Shown here one piece after another: positions 43,546 to 53,449 of a stretch of DNA of 64,000 bases; positions within the stretch are counted from its first letter, which is position 1, and every line of letters begins with the position of its first letter. A model generated the notes under the pieces. The model had not been told where the DNA came from, made no database searches, and saw only the letters and a list, made by a program, of their open reading frames with translations. The stretch is taken from the NCBI RefSeq assembly GCF_025997995.1, contig NZ_AP026683.1:1674501-1738500 (forward strand), in the 5' to 3' direction. The position numbers were made by a program, and so were the translations under genes. The stretch is from Sediminibacterium sp. TEGAF015 (GTDB lineage Bacteria > Bacteroidota > Bacteroidia > Chitinophagales > Chitinophagaceae).

Positions 43546-45963
43546 ATGAAACACATGAAAAGATGGCTTATCATGCTCGCTTGTTTGTTTGCTATTACAC
43601 TTCAGGCACAAGTAATCTCTCCAATAACTGAAAAAACAAAGTCCATGAAAAAAATGGAAGGATTTTTTCCCTTTTGGCACGATGCAGCAAACGGAAAAAT
43701 CTGGTTATTGGTGAATAAAATTAATACCGAGTTTTTATATATAAATAGTTTACCTGCAGGTCTGGGGTCCAATGACATTGGACTAGACAGAGGGCAACTG
43801 GGCGATACCCGAATTGTTTATTTTTATAAAGTCGGAAAAAAATTATTACTTATTCAACCCAACTATAATTACAGAGCCAGTTCTGCAGATATTCAGGAAC
43901 AAAAAGCAGTGGCTGAATCTTTCGCTTCTTCAACACTGGCATCTTTTACCATAGAAGCAGAAGAAAATGGCAACTATTTAATTGACATGACTGCATTCCT
44001 TTTAAGAGATGCACATGGCGTTGCAGATAAAATCAGAAGCATGCGTCAAGGCAGCTATACTTTTAACGAAGCCCGTTCTGCTATTTACATGACCAACACA
44101 AAAAATTTCCCGCTGAATTCAGAATTTGAAGCTATGATCAGTTTTGTTGGGGGGGGCGATGCCGGAAGGTTCATAAGAGCAGTAACACCATCTACAGAAG
44201 CAATCACCGTTAGAATGCATCATTCCTTTGTTCAGCTACCCGACAATCAATATAAGCCCAGAAAATACGATATACGAAGCGGATACTTTGGAAAGTCTTT
44301 CTATGACTATAGCAGCGATTTTGCAGAGCCAATACAACAAATGGTGATATCCAGACACCGTTTATTTAAAAAAGATCCAACCGCCCCCGTGAGTGAACCG
44401 GTAAAACCAATCATCTATTATTTGGATAATGGAACACCTGAGCCAATTCGTTCCGCCTTGCTGGATGGAGCAAAATGGTGGAATCAGGCATTTGAAGCAG
44501 CAGGCTACAAGAATGCATTTATCGTTAAAATACTGCCGGATTCTGCAGACCCTATGGATATCAGATACAATATGATCAACTGGGTACATCGTTCAACCAG
44601 AGGATGGAGTTATGGTGCCTCCGTTTCAGATCCGCGCACTGGAGAAATTATCAAAGGGCAGGTAACACTCGGGTCCTTAAGAGTAAGGCAGGATTATTTA
44701 ATTTTTACTGGATTACTATCTCCGTACGAAACGGGCAAAAAAGTTCCAGAAACAATGCGTCAGGCTGCATTACAAAGACTAAGGCAGTTATCGGCACATG
44801 AAATTGGTCACACATTGGGCCTGCAACACAATTATGCATCTAGCGTTAACAACAGAGCTTCTGTAATGGATTATCCCCACCCTGCCGTTACTTTAAACAA
44901 TAAAGGGGAAGTCGATTTTAGTCAAGTATATACCAATGAAATTGGTGAGTGGGATAAAAGAGCTATTCGGTATGGTTATACGCATTTTGCAGATGGCGTT
45001 GATGAAAAGAATGCACTTAATAGCCTATTGGAAGAAAATCAACGTAGAGGATTATTATTCATTGCCGATGCTGATGCAAGAGCTGCAGGAGGATTTCATC
45101 CCGATGCCCATTTATGGGATAATAGTGCTGATGCTGTAACTGAAATGGACAACGTGCTGGCAGTTCGAAAGAAGGCGCTGGAAAAATTCAGCGAGAATGC
45201 CATTCGTCCTAACGAACCAATGAGCTTACTGGAAGATGTATTGGTGCCAGTATACAATTACCACCGTTATCAGGCCGAAGCCGTAAGTAAATTAATTGGC
45301 GGTATTAACTACAGCTATAATGTAAGAGGTGACAAACAGATACAACCAACAGTAGTTCCTGCTGCTACTCAGTTAAAGGCATTACAGGCTATTCTCAAAA
45401 GCTTATCTCCAGAAGTATTAACAATTCCTGATAGAATTGTACAAATGATACCACCCCGACCTCCTATGTATTATGGAGTAGGAGAAACTTTTCCGAAAAG
45501 AACAGGTATGAGCTTTGACCCATTGGCTGCAGCTGAGGCATTGACCCATTTTCAATTATCTTTCCTTTTTAACGCGGAACGCGCCAATAGACTGGTGCAA
45601 TTAAAGGCAATGTCGGGTACACCAGGATGGGATGATGTTTTGGATGCGGTTATTAATGGAACCTGGAAAGCCAAGCCGGCAAAGGGTTTAGCAAGAGAAG
45701 TTCAAAAACAAACCCAGCAAATGGTACTAACCTGGTTGCTTGCTCTTAGCAAAAACGAACAAGCCAACTATACTGTACAGTCAATTTGTTACAACAGATT
45801 AGATGCATTGAAAAAATATGCAGCTACTCAACTCAATAACAACAACGATAAAGCTCATTTCAGCTATGCAATTGAAAGGATAAACAATCCCAATGATATT
45901 GCATTACCACAACATAAAGAGATACCTCCAGGTGCACCTATTGGATGTGATTGGGATCACTAA
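43546..45963 (+). CDS. Zinc metalloprotease, metzincin type (DUF5117/DUF5118-like)
   Basis: 805-residue exported protein with a signal peptide (residues 1-22). The zinc motif HEIGHTLGLQH lies at residues 418-428, a perfect HExxHxxGxxH metzincin site, and SVMDYPHP about 20 residues later is the Met-turn. The N-terminal part matches the DUF5117/5118 pattern, the C-terminal part a helical domain ending PIGCDWDH. Members are extracellular proteases of Bacteroidota. The second Met (43555) is an alternative start. Confidence 0.9.
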   Translation: MKHMKRWLIMLACLFAITLQAQVISPITEKTKSMKKMEGFFPFWHDAANGKIWLLVNKINTEFLYINSLPAGLGSNDIGLDRGQLGDTRIVYFYKVGKKLLLIQPNYNYRASSADIQEQKAVAESFASSTLASFTIEAEENGNYLIDMTAFLLRDAHGVADKIRSMRQGSYTFNEARSAIYMTNTKNFPLNSEFEAMISFVGGGDAGRFIRAVTPSTEAITVRMHHSFVQLPDNQYKPRKYDIRSGYFGKSFYDYSSDFAEPIQQMVISRHRLFKKDPTAPVSEPVKPIIYYLDNGTPEPIRSALLDGAKWWNQAFEAAGYKNAFIVKILPDSADPMDIRYNMINWVHRSTRGWSYGASVSDPRTGEIIKGQVTLGSLRVRQDYLIFTGLLSPYETGKKVPETMRQAALQRLRQLSAHEIGHTLGLQHNYASSVNNRASVMDYPHPAVTLNNKGEVDFSQVYTNEIGEWDKRAIRYGYTHFADGVDEKNALNSLLEENQRRGLLFIADADARAAGGFHPDAHLWDNSADAVTEMDNVLAVRKKALEKFSENAIRPNEPMSLLEDVLVPVYNYHRYQAEAVSKLIGGINYSYNVRGDKQIQPTVVPAATQLKALQAILKSLSPEVLTIPDRIVQMIPPRPPMYYGVGETFPKRTGMSFDPLAAAEALTHFQLSFLFNAERANRLVQLKAMSGTPGWDDVLDAVINGTWKAKPAKGLAREVQKQTQQMVLTWLLALSKNEQANYTVQSICYNRLDALKKYAATQLNNNNDKAHFSYAIERINNPNDIALPQHKEIPPGAPIGCDWDH

Positions 45964-45983
45964 ACAATACGTTTCTTTTGCAA

Positions 45984-46018
45984 ATAAAAAACCTCACTTA
46001 ACGTGAGGTTTTTTATTT
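45984..46018. terminator. Bidirectional terminator between metalloprotease and E2 genes
   Basis: AAACCTCAC, TTAAC, GTGAGGTTT forms an 8-9-bp stem with an A-run on the left and a T-run on the right, so it works on both strands. It ends the metalloprotease (plus) and the E2 gene (minus). Confidence 0.88.
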
Positions 46019-46071
46019 ATTACTAATGTCTTGTTTTTGTATATCAACACGCCCAATGTAATGGAATTAAT

Positions 46072-47730
46072 TTATACCAACATTCTTACCGGCTCTTCCA
46101 ACAATTGCTTCAAAGTTTGCAAGAAAGCAGCGCCTGTTGCTCCATCTACAACTCTGTGGTCACAACTTAATGTGAGCTTCATGATATTTCCCGGAACAAC
46201 CTGACCGTTCTTTACTACAGGTTCCTGAGAGATACCACCCACTGCTAATATACATGCATCCGGAGGATTAATGATTGCAGTAAACTGATCAATTCCGAAC
46301 ATGCCCAAATTAGAAATAGTGAAAGTACTTCCCTCCCAGTCTGATGGTTGTAATTTTTTGTCTTTTGCTCTTTGAGCAAAATCTTTTACTTCGGCACCAA
46401 TCTGTGATAAAGATTTACTGTCTGCAAATCTTACAACCGGAACCAATAAGCCTTCATCTACTGCTACTGCTACGCCAATATTAATATGATCATTGTAACG
46501 GATAAAGTCGCCCATCCAGCTACTATTGATTTTTGGATGCTTTTTCAAAGCCATAGCTGTTGCCTTCACCACTAAATCGTTAAAGCTGACTTTTACTGTT
46601 GCTACTTCATTGATTTTAGTTCTTGCTGCAATGGCTGCATCCATGTCAATTTGCATGGTTAAGTAAAAATGCGGTGCAGTAAACAAGCTTTCACTCAAAC
46701 GCTTGGCAATTACTTTACGCATTTGTGAAACAGGAACATCGGTAAAGCTTACTTGTCCAACAACTGCATTGCTGATTGCAGGCGCTGCAGATTTTGCAGC
46801 AGGTGCAGATGCAGCAACAGCCGTAGCAGGCGTATACTGATCAATATCTATTTTAGTAATTCTTCCATTGTCACCTGACCCTTTCACATATTTAAGATCA
46901 ATTCCTTTTTCCGCTGCAATTCTTTTGGCCAAAGGAGAAGCAAAAATTCTACCTGTATTCACTACAGCTGGTTCAGACACTGGTGCTGCCACAGAGGCTG
47001 GTGTTGCCTGTGCTGGTGTAGGAGCTGCTGTAGCCGGTGCTGCCACAGAAGCGGTAGAACCAGATCCTGCTTTAACAGCTGCTACAATTCCCGCCACATC
47101 CAATCCATCCTTACCTATAATACAAAGTAATTCGTTTACTAAAATTTTCTCTCCTGGTTGAGCTCCCTGGTACAACAAAATACCATCTTTATAGCTTTCC
47201 AGTTCCATTGTGGCTTTATCAGTCTCAATGTCTGCAAGTACGTCTCCTTTTTTTACTACATCACCCACATTTTTTTGCCAGGAAGCAATAACGCCTTCCG
47301 TCATGGTATCGCTCAAACGAGGCATTAATACTACTTCTTCCATTGCAGCAATATCCACTGTTGGAGCACTACTTGCTGTTGGCGCTGGTGCAGCTGCTGA
47401 AGCAGGTGCCTCAGTTGCTACAGGAGTTGCAGTTGCCGCTGAAGCAGCTCCGTTGCTCCCGTGAATTTTAATCAATTCACTAATATCTTCTCCTTGCTTA
47501 CCAAAAATGGCAAGTAAATCGTTTACTTGTAGCTTTCCGCTATTGGGAGTACCTATATGCAATAAGACACCGTCCTGGTAGCTTTCCAGCTCCATTGTAG
47601 CCTTATCTGTCTCAATTTCTGCCAGAAGATCACCTTTTTTAACTGTGTCTCCCACGTTTTTATGCCATGCGGCAATTACCCCTTCAGTCATGGTATCACT
47701 CAATCGGGGCATTAATATCACTTCAGCCAT
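46072..47730 (-). CDS. Pyruvate dehydrogenase complex E2, dihydrolipoamide acetyltransferase
   Basis: 552-residue core of the pyruvate dehydrogenase-type complex, passing acetyl groups from lipoamide to CoA. Two lipoyl domains lie near 2-77 and 132-207, each with lipoylated Lys in ETDKATMELES. Ala/Pro-rich linkers separate them, then an E1/E3-binding domain (about 270-305, ASPLAKRIAAEKGIDL) and the catalytic domain with HRVVDGATGAAFLQ near the C-terminus (His and Asp of HxxxDG). Two lipoyl domains are fewer than E. coli (three). E1 and E3 are not in the window. Confidence 0.95.
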   Translation of the reverse strand: MAEVILMPRLSDTMTEGVIAAWHKNVGDTVKKGDLLAEIETDKATMELESYQDGVLLHIGTPNSGKLQVNDLLAIFGKQGEDISELIKIHGSNGAASAATATPVATEAPASAAAPAPTASSAPTVDIAAMEEVVLMPRLSDTMTEGVIASWQKNVGDVVKKGDVLADIETDKATMELESYKDGILLYQGAQPGEKILVNELLCIIGKDGLDVAGIVAAVKAGSGSTASVAAPATAAPTPAQATPASVAAPVSEPAVVNTGRIFASPLAKRIAAEKGIDLKYVKGSGDNGRITKIDIDQYTPATAVAASAPAAKSAAPAISNAVVGQVSFTDVPVSQMRKVIAKRLSESLFTAPHFYLTMQIDMDAAIAARTKINEVATVKVSFNDLVVKATAMALKKHPKINSSWMGDFIRYNDHINIGVAVAVDEGLLVPVVRFADSKSLSQIGAEVKDFAQRAKDKKLQPSDWEGSTFTISNLGMFGIDQFTAIINPPDACILAVGGISQEPVVKNGQVVPGNIMKLTLSCDHRVVDGATGAAFLQTLKQLLEEPVRMLV

Positions 47731-47782
47731 TGTTCGTATCTGCTTTAAATGAGCCGTGAAATTACGTTAAAAATCAACTCAA

Positions 47783-49237
47783 TTACTGCCCCTGTGCCAG
47801 ACTGTAGGCTTTTTTATCGCCCCACATATTCAAAATTTCTGTTGAACATACTTTAAAATCAGCCGTAAGGCGCTTGTATAGTTCAACGATATCGGTCTGG
47901 GTCAGTGGTTGGTCACCCACACTCTCAAAACGACAACGGTACTGGTTTACCAAATTGGTGAACACCGAACCTTTAGGCCATACCTGGGTACCACGGTTAC
48001 TGATAGTTACCAGTTTAAATAAATCAAAGGTATGCTGTAAACATTTATCTGCTACTATAGTAGGCTGTTCATTGCTTTCTATGAACATATCTACTCCAAC
48101 AATAAATTCATTCATTTCCTCCTTGGATTCCAACATTGGGTTGTGCTCTAGTTTGAATACAGTTGGGGTGATGGCCGCATCATTCAATAGCGGTTTTGGA
48201 TTGTGAGCAGGTTGCTTACCAAAGTTGGCAATAATGGCATTTGCAAATTCAGTGGTATTTAATGCAGTTGTGTTCTTATCACCAAAGTCACCTGTATGCT
48301 GACCAGATTCTAGGGTGTACAAGAGAGCATTCTCAATCATTGCTGCGGACTGCATCAATCCGAGGTGACGAAGCATGCCAAACCCACTTAACAATAAAGC
48401 TGTTGGATTCGCAATATTCTTACCAGCTATATCTGGTGCAGTACCATGCACTGCTTCAAATATGGAAATATGATCCCCAATATTAGCAGAAGGAGCAAAT
48501 CCTAGCCCGCCTACCAAACCAGCGCAAAGATCGCTTACAATATCACCCTGTAAGTTAGTTAGTACCACCACATCAAATAAATCAGGGCGGCTAACTAGCT
48601 TCATACATAAATCATCAACAATTACATCATCCGCTTTTAGTTCCGGATATTCCTTGGCAATTTCATAAAACACTTCAAGGAATAAACCGTCAGTAAGTTT
48701 CATGATATTGGCTTTATGTCCGCAGGTAATTCTTCTGCACCCTTTCTTCTTAGCCATTTCAAATGCATAACGGATTACCTGAGCACTACCTGGACGTGTA
48801 ATGAATCGTCTGCTCAATGCAACGTCGTTCGTAAGCATATGCTCAATACCACCATAAGTATCTTCAATATTTTCCCTTACAATCGTTATATCAATAGGCA
48901 CTCCGGCTTTACTAAAAACAGTATCTACGCCATGTAGTGTCTGGAATGTTCTTTTGTTTGCGTAAGTATTCCATGTTTTGCGGGCAGTTACATTCACACT
49001 TTTCACTCCCTTGCCTTTTGGTGTTTCCATAGGCCCTTTAAATAATATACCCAATGACTCAATGGTTTGCTGCGCTTCCGGAGTCATCCCGTTGCTGTAG
49101 CCTTTGTCGAACACCCATTTTCCCATTTCAACTACCTGATATTCAAGGGGTACATTGGCGGCATTAAAAATGGACAAAACAGCGTCCATAATTTCTGGAC
49201 CAATTCCATCTCCTTTAGCTACAGCAATTTTTGTCAT
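47783..49237 (-). CDS. icd: NADP-dependent isocitrate dehydrogenase
   Basis: TCA-cycle enzyme giving 2-oxoglutarate. The 484-residue protein is of the long type known from Bacteroidota, Rickettsia and Thermus. KGDGIGPEI starts it; VRENIEDTYGGIEH, the isocitrate-binding RENxE; TCGHKANIMKLTDG; LQGDIVSDLCAGLVGGLGFAPSANIG; and EAVHGTAPDIAGKNIANP follow. The C-terminal about 130-residue extension is typical of this group. It and the E2 gene are 53 nt apart on the same strand. A full -7 element lies at 49258-49265. Confidence 0.95.
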   Translation of the reverse strand: MTKIAVAKGDGIGPEIMDAVLSIFNAANVPLEYQVVEMGKWVFDKGYSNGMTPEAQQTIESLGILFKGPMETPKGKGVKSVNVTARKTWNTYANKRTFQTLHGVDTVFSKAGVPIDITIVRENIEDTYGGIEHMLTNDVALSRRFITRPGSAQVIRYAFEMAKKKGCRRITCGHKANIMKLTDGLFLEVFYEIAKEYPELKADDVIVDDLCMKLVSRPDLFDVVVLTNLQGDIVSDLCAGLVGGLGFAPSANIGDHISIFEAVHGTAPDIAGKNIANPTALLLSGFGMLRHLGLMQSAAMIENALLYTLESGQHTGDFGDKNTTALNTTEFANAIIANFGKQPAHNPKPLLNDAAITPTVFKLEHNPMLESKEEMNEFIVGVDMFIESNEQPTIVADKCLQHTFDLFKLVTISNRGTQVWPKGSVFTNLVNQYRCRFESVGDQPLTQTDIVELYKRLTADFKVCSTEILNMWGDKKAYSLAQGQ

Positions 49238-49257
49238 AATCGTTAATTTTTGTGGTG

Positions 49258-49265
49258 CAAAAGTA
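49258..49265 (-). promoter_or_regulatory. Putative -7 element for isocitrate dehydrogenase
   Basis: The minus strand reads TACTTTTG, a full match, 20 nt before the ATG. A TTG lies 22 nt further upstream, close to the usual -33 spacing. Confidence 0.5.
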
Positions 49266-49370
49266 CAGCCGAATCAATGATTTTAAGCAATTATTCACAG
49301 GTTAATTTCTTAAAATAGACCATATAGAATGTTAATTTACCTACATTTACAATGATCAATAACAATATCT

Positions 49371-49757
49371 ATGGTTTCTAAAATTTCAGCGGGAATTGAA
49401 ATCACAGTAGAAGTTTTCTATCAGTCCGATTACAGTAATCCACTGAAAGGGGAATTCATGTTTGCCTACCGAATTACCATAGAGAATCACAATAAATTTT
49501 CGGTACAATTACTCAGAAGACATTGGTTTATTTTCGACAGCAACGCAGAACACAGGGAAGTAGAAGGAGAAGGGGTTGTGGGAGTACAACCGATACTAGC
49601 TCCCGGGGAGCAATATACCTACGTAAGCGGCTGTAATTTAAAAACTGAAATGGGGAAAATGCAGGGAACATATACCCTTATTAATCAATATTCGCAGGAA
49701 ACATTTAAAGTGCCTATTCCAGCTTTTGATTTAGTAGCACCATCTAAAATGAATTAA
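49371..49757 (+). CDS. apaG: ApaG family protein (DUF525)
   Basis: 128-residue beta-rich protein of the ApaG family, named from the Co2+/Mg2+ efflux phenotype but of unclear action. AYRITIENHNKFSVQLLRRHWFIFD, EGVVGVQPILAPGEQYTYVSGC and MQGTYTLIN are the conserved strands. Length is typical. Its stop is 17 nt from the convergent GldB-like gene. A near-consensus -7 (TACATTTA) lies about 23 nt upstream. Confidence 0.94.
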   Translation: MVSKISAGIEITVEVFYQSDYSNPLKGEFMFAYRITIENHNKFSVQLLRRHWFIFDSNAEHREVEGEGVVGVQPILAPGEQYTYVSGCNLKTEMGKMQGTYTLINQYSQETFKVPIPAFDLVAPSKMN

Positions 49758-49774
49758 CCCTCAGCAATAGCAGG

Positions 49775-50779
49775 CTAACCTGGCTTGTATCTGGATTCTT
49801 CAAATAGTTTAATAGGGTCTTTTTTCATGAGCGAATCCATGCTAATCCCTTTATTCTTTGCAGCCCACTTTTTTACAATCTGCCAACCCACAAACTGACC
49901 AATATTTCCGGGAGAATCTTTTCCAAGCGCATTGGTAAAGGGTCCATCTGTCACGTATTCCCGAATCAGTTGCGGATCGGTTTTATACAACATGTCATTT
50001 TGAACAAAAAAAGCCCAAATATTTTTCTCATTGGAATAGCAGGCGTCCAGCTGTTTTTGCTGATACCCTATAATTAAAGAGTCTGCTGTTGATGGAAGTA
50101 AATGATCAGCCAAATAGATTCGTTTTCCTGATTCCACCATTTGAACAATCAATGGTTTTCCAAAATACTGACCAGGGTACAAATCCATCACAATCGCATT
50201 CATAGCACTTACCGGAATATACTCCGGCTCAAATCTTCTTGTAATATAAGCCGGGTATAATATTTGTCCCTGTTCGCTGGTATAAAGCGGATGGTCTTTG
50301 CCCATGAACAATTGTAATCCTATGGCAATGGCATCTTCCGTTATAATAGAAGCAAAACTGTTAACAGGCCCCACAAATGTGATGAGTTTTTTGGGCAGAA
50401 CATACTGTGGAAAATAATATTTCACCAGCTGTAATCCATTTTTAATATTGCTGACTTCTTCATTTTGTTTTTTAAAGATAGCAGCACTGGATTTGTACAA
50501 CGGTTGATACGCCTTATAAAAACCCTTGAGATCTGCTGCTTCTCTTTGTGGCATCAGTTCGAGGATATTGGAAAGAAAATCAGTTGTAAATCCTGGATAT
50601 TTTTGATTCAGAGCCTGAATAGAAACTTCCAGCTGTGTGGTATCCATGGCAAAAAAATCATCTTCGAAATGTTGAACTTCAACAGCTAATTTAATATGAG
50701 ATACATCCGGAGTGGCTTCCTGGTTGTTACAGGAGAGCAAACCTAGGGCTAGTCCAGATAACAGGAAAAATCTTTTCAT
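49775..50779 (-). CDS. Gliding motility GldB-like lipoprotein
   Basis: 334-residue lipoprotein from the ATG at 50779, with a lipobox in FLLSGLALGLLSCNNQ (Cys about residue 17). DFFAMDTTQLEVSIQALNQKYPGFTTDFL, KRIYLADHLLPSTADSLIIGY, and GPFTNALGKDSPGNIGQFVGWQIVKKW match GldB, needed for gliding in Flavobacterium but also present in many non-gliding Bacteroidota. Anchored to the inner or outer membrane. Divergent from nadE. Confidence 0.88.
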   Translation of the reverse strand: MKRFFLLSGLALGLLSCNNQEATPDVSHIKLAVEVQHFEDDFFAMDTTQLEVSIQALNQKYPGFTTDFLSNILELMPQREAADLKGFYKAYQPLYKSSAAIFKKQNEEVSNIKNGLQLVKYYFPQYVLPKKLITFVGPVNSFASIITEDAIAIGLQLFMGKDHPLYTSEQGQILYPAYITRRFEPEYIPVSAMNAIVMDLYPGQYFGKPLIVQMVESGKRIYLADHLLPSTADSLIIGYQQKQLDACYSNEKNIWAFFVQNDMLYKTDPQLIREYVTDGPFTNALGKDSPGNIGQFVGWQIVKKWAAKNKGISMDSLMKKDPIKLFEESRYKPG

Positions 50780-50835
50780 ATGCGAATTAACGGAAAGGAT
50801 TGCCATCCTATTGTTAAATTGATGAAATTTGCAGC

Positions 50836-52518
50836 ATGAAAATATTCATAGCCCAACAAAATTATCATATTGGCAATTTTGCACACAACACAGAAAAAAT
50901 AATCGAAGCAATTAAAGTAGCCAAAGCTGCAGGCGGCGATTTGATTCTATTCAGTGAGATGACCGTTTGCGGATACCCTGCAAGAGATTTTGTTGAGTTT
51001 GAAGATTTCATTGAAAAATGCACGGAAGCGGTAAATATCATCAAGGAACACGCAGACACAATAGGCGTTCTGATTGGAAGTCCGGTTAAAAACAATCATC
51101 AGCGAGGCAAAGACCTATTTAATGCTGCTTACTTTTTATACGAAAAAGAAGTAAAAGCAATTGTACACAAAACGCTACTACCTACTTACGATGTTTTTGA
51201 TGAGTATCGTTACTTTGAGCCTGCCTACGAATGGAATATCATTCCTTTTAAAGGCAAAAAACTCGCAGTAACCATTTGCGAAGACATCTGGAATTTGGGA
51301 GATAATCCTTTATACAGAGTTTGTCCAATGGACGAATTAATGAAATTCAATCCGGATATCATGTTGAATTTAAGCGCCTCTCCTTTTGACTACACCCACG
51401 ATGAAGATAGGAAGGCGGTTATTAAAGCCAATGTGCAGAAATACAAGATTCCACTTTTTTACTGTAACGCAGTTGGCAGTCAAACGGAAATTGTATTTGA
51501 CGGTGCTTCATTAGTATTTGATAAAGAAGCCAATTTAATGAAAGCGTTTCCGATGTTTGAGGAAGCATTGGATTTTGTTGAGTTAAACGACAACGGAAGC
51601 ATCACCGGTCCTATCCTGGAACCTGCCAGCCGCATACCTGAAAAAGAATTAAATCCTACCAAACTGGAAGCTGAATTAAATATAGAGCAAGTATACAGTG
51701 CACTGGTTTCCGGCATCAGGGATTATTTCAATAAGATGGGATTTACCAAAGCCATACTAGGCTCTTCCGGAGGGATTGATTCAGCGGTAACACTAGCCAT
51801 TGCCTGCGATGCACTGGGTGCTGAAAATGTAAGAGCCATTTTAATGCCCTCGCCCTACTCTACGGAACATTCTGTAAACGATGCAGTAATGCTCAGCAAA
51901 AATCTGAATAACCCGTACGATATTATAAAGATTGATACTGTTTACCAATCCTTTTTGCAAACACTGGATCCACTTTTTAATGGCCTGCCTTTTTCATTGG
52001 CCGAAGAAAACATTCAAAGCAGAAGCAGGGGTAATTTATTAATGGCAATTGCCAATAAATTCGGCTATGTATTGTTGAATACATCCAATAAAAGTGAATT
52101 GGCTACAGGCTATGGTACACTTTATGGAGACATGGCAGGAGGTCTTGGCGTATTGGGTGATTGCTACAAACTGCAAGTGTATGCACTGGCTAAATACATC
52201 AATCGTAATAAGGAAATCATACCGGTTAACATTATTGATAAAGCCCCAAGTGCAGAACTGAGACCCAACCAAAAAGACAGCGACAGCTTACCAGACTATG
52301 AAGTCCTGGATAAATTATTATACCAGTACATTGAAAAACGTCAGAGCCCCGCAAATATTAAAGCACAAGGATTTGATACTGCTTTGGTTGACCGAACTAT
52401 TAAAATGGTTAACAACAATGAATATAAACGCAACCAGTTTTGCCCCATTATTCGTATTTCACCCAAAGCATTTGGTGTAGGACGAAGAATGCCAATCGTA
52501 GGTAAATATCTGAGTTAA
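50836..52518 (+). CDS. nadE: Glutamine-dependent NAD+ synthetase
   Basis: Final step of NAD synthesis, with ammonia from glutamine. The 560-residue protein has an N-terminal nitrilase-type glutaminase with Glu41, Lys112 and Cys148 (SEMTVCGYP, VHKTLLPTYDVF, VTICEDIW), then the synthetase domain with GSSGGIDSAVTLAI near residues 309-322 and LLNTSNKSELATGYGTLYGD. Its start is 56 nt from the divergent GldB-like gene, with TTTGCAGC just before the ATG and no exact -7 element. Confidence 0.97.
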   Translation: MKIFIAQQNYHIGNFAHNTEKIIEAIKVAKAAGGDLILFSEMTVCGYPARDFVEFEDFIEKCTEAVNIIKEHADTIGVLIGSPVKNNHQRGKDLFNAAYFLYEKEVKAIVHKTLLPTYDVFDEYRYFEPAYEWNIIPFKGKKLAVTICEDIWNLGDNPLYRVCPMDELMKFNPDIMLNLSASPFDYTHDEDRKAVIKANVQKYKIPLFYCNAVGSQTEIVFDGASLVFDKEANLMKAFPMFEEALDFVELNDNGSITGPILEPASRIPEKELNPTKLEAELNIEQVYSALVSGIRDYFNKMGFTKAILGSSGGIDSAVTLAIACDALGAENVRAILMPSPYSTEHSVNDAVMLSKNLNNPYDIIKIDTVYQSFLQTLDPLFNGLPFSLAEENIQSRSRGNLLMAIANKFGYVLLNTSNKSELATGYGTLYGDMAGGLGVLGDCYKLQVYALAKYINRNKEIIPVNIIDKAPSAELRPNQKDSDSLPDYEVLDKLLYQYIEKRQSPANIKAQGFDTALVDRTIKMVNNNEYKRNQFCPIIRISPKAFGVGRRMPIVGKYLS

Positions 52519-52530
52519 AATTTTCTGGCT

Positions 52531-53385
52531 TTAGTCCTGTTTACTTAAAACCAATACTGGCACATGGCTGTGAAAAGCTAGTTTTTTGGTATGACTCGAA
52601 GAAAATATTCTCGCGAAAAAGTTGTGTTCCTTAGGTACGGTAATCACCAGGTCAACCCCCTGTTCATCAACGAACTGATTCACGCCATCCAGAAAATTTT
52701 TTGCATGGGAATAATAGTAGGTAGGATTCAGTTTATCCATTACTGTGTGAACGGCAAAACTTTCACCCATTACTGTCCCCGGGAATGTTTCCTCGAATTC
52801 AGTAGGTTCACCCTCAATATTGAAAACTGCCAAGCCCGCACCAGTTAATTGCTGAAATGCTGCTATCTGATTAACAGGAATGTATTTTTCTGCATCATTA
52901 AAATCACAAGCAAACATGAGTTTTTTAACCGGCTTGAAAACGGTATTGGCAGGAACAATAATCAATGGAACATTGGTGTTTTCTGCTACATGAACAGTAT
53001 TGCTGCCTATCAAGGTTTCTTCCAATGCACCGCCACCGGTAACACCCATCACTACTAATTCAATTGGATTATTTTCCTGAAGGTCTTCCAAAGCGGAAAG
53101 AATAGAACCATAAACAGCCAATGTGTCAAAAATTAAATGGCTGTCTGCATATTTTACCAATAAATCAGACCTGAACTGCATCAGCCTGTTTTCTGCCGTT
53201 TCCCTGAACCCATCTACTTCCGGAATTTGAATGCCAGGCATCATGGGATCAATAGCAACAGGTATTTCATAAGCATGCAACAGAATGATTCGTTCTGCAT
53301 GTACTTGCTTGGCAAAATGTACTGCATAGTCCGCTGCATTGCTTGCAGTTGCTGAAAAATCGGTAGGTAAAACAATGGTTTTCAT
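52531..53385 (-). CDS. Universal stress protein (two tandem UspA domains)
   Basis: 284-residue cytoplasmic protein with two UspA-like domains. The first starts MKTIVLPTDFSATASNAADYAVHFAK; VMGVTGGGALEETLIGSNTVHVAENTNVPLIIVP carries the ATP-binding GxxG-type loop. The second (about 140-284) has the fold but a weak loop, VPKEHNFFARIFSSSHTKKLAFHSHVPVLVL. I chose the ATG at 53385. It is convergent with nadE (12 nt) and follows the thiolase gene by about 65 nt on the same strand. Confidence 0.9.
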   Translation of the reverse strand: MKTIVLPTDFSATASNAADYAVHFAKQVHAERIILLHAYEIPVAIDPMMPGIQIPEVDGFRETAENRLMQFRSDLLVKYADSHLIFDTLAVYGSILSALEDLQENNPIELVVMGVTGGGALEETLIGSNTVHVAENTNVPLIIVPANTVFKPVKKLMFACDFNDAEKYIPVNQIAAFQQLTGAGLAVFNIEGEPTEFEETFPGTVMGESFAVHTVMDKLNPTYYYSHAKNFLDGVNQFVDEQGVDLVITVPKEHNFFARIFSSSHTKKLAFHSHVPVLVLSKQD

Positions 53386-53449
53386 GATTTGCTGATTTAG
53401 CATGAAGTTCCTACTAAATTTCAAGACAAAAAATGAAAAAAATCATGAA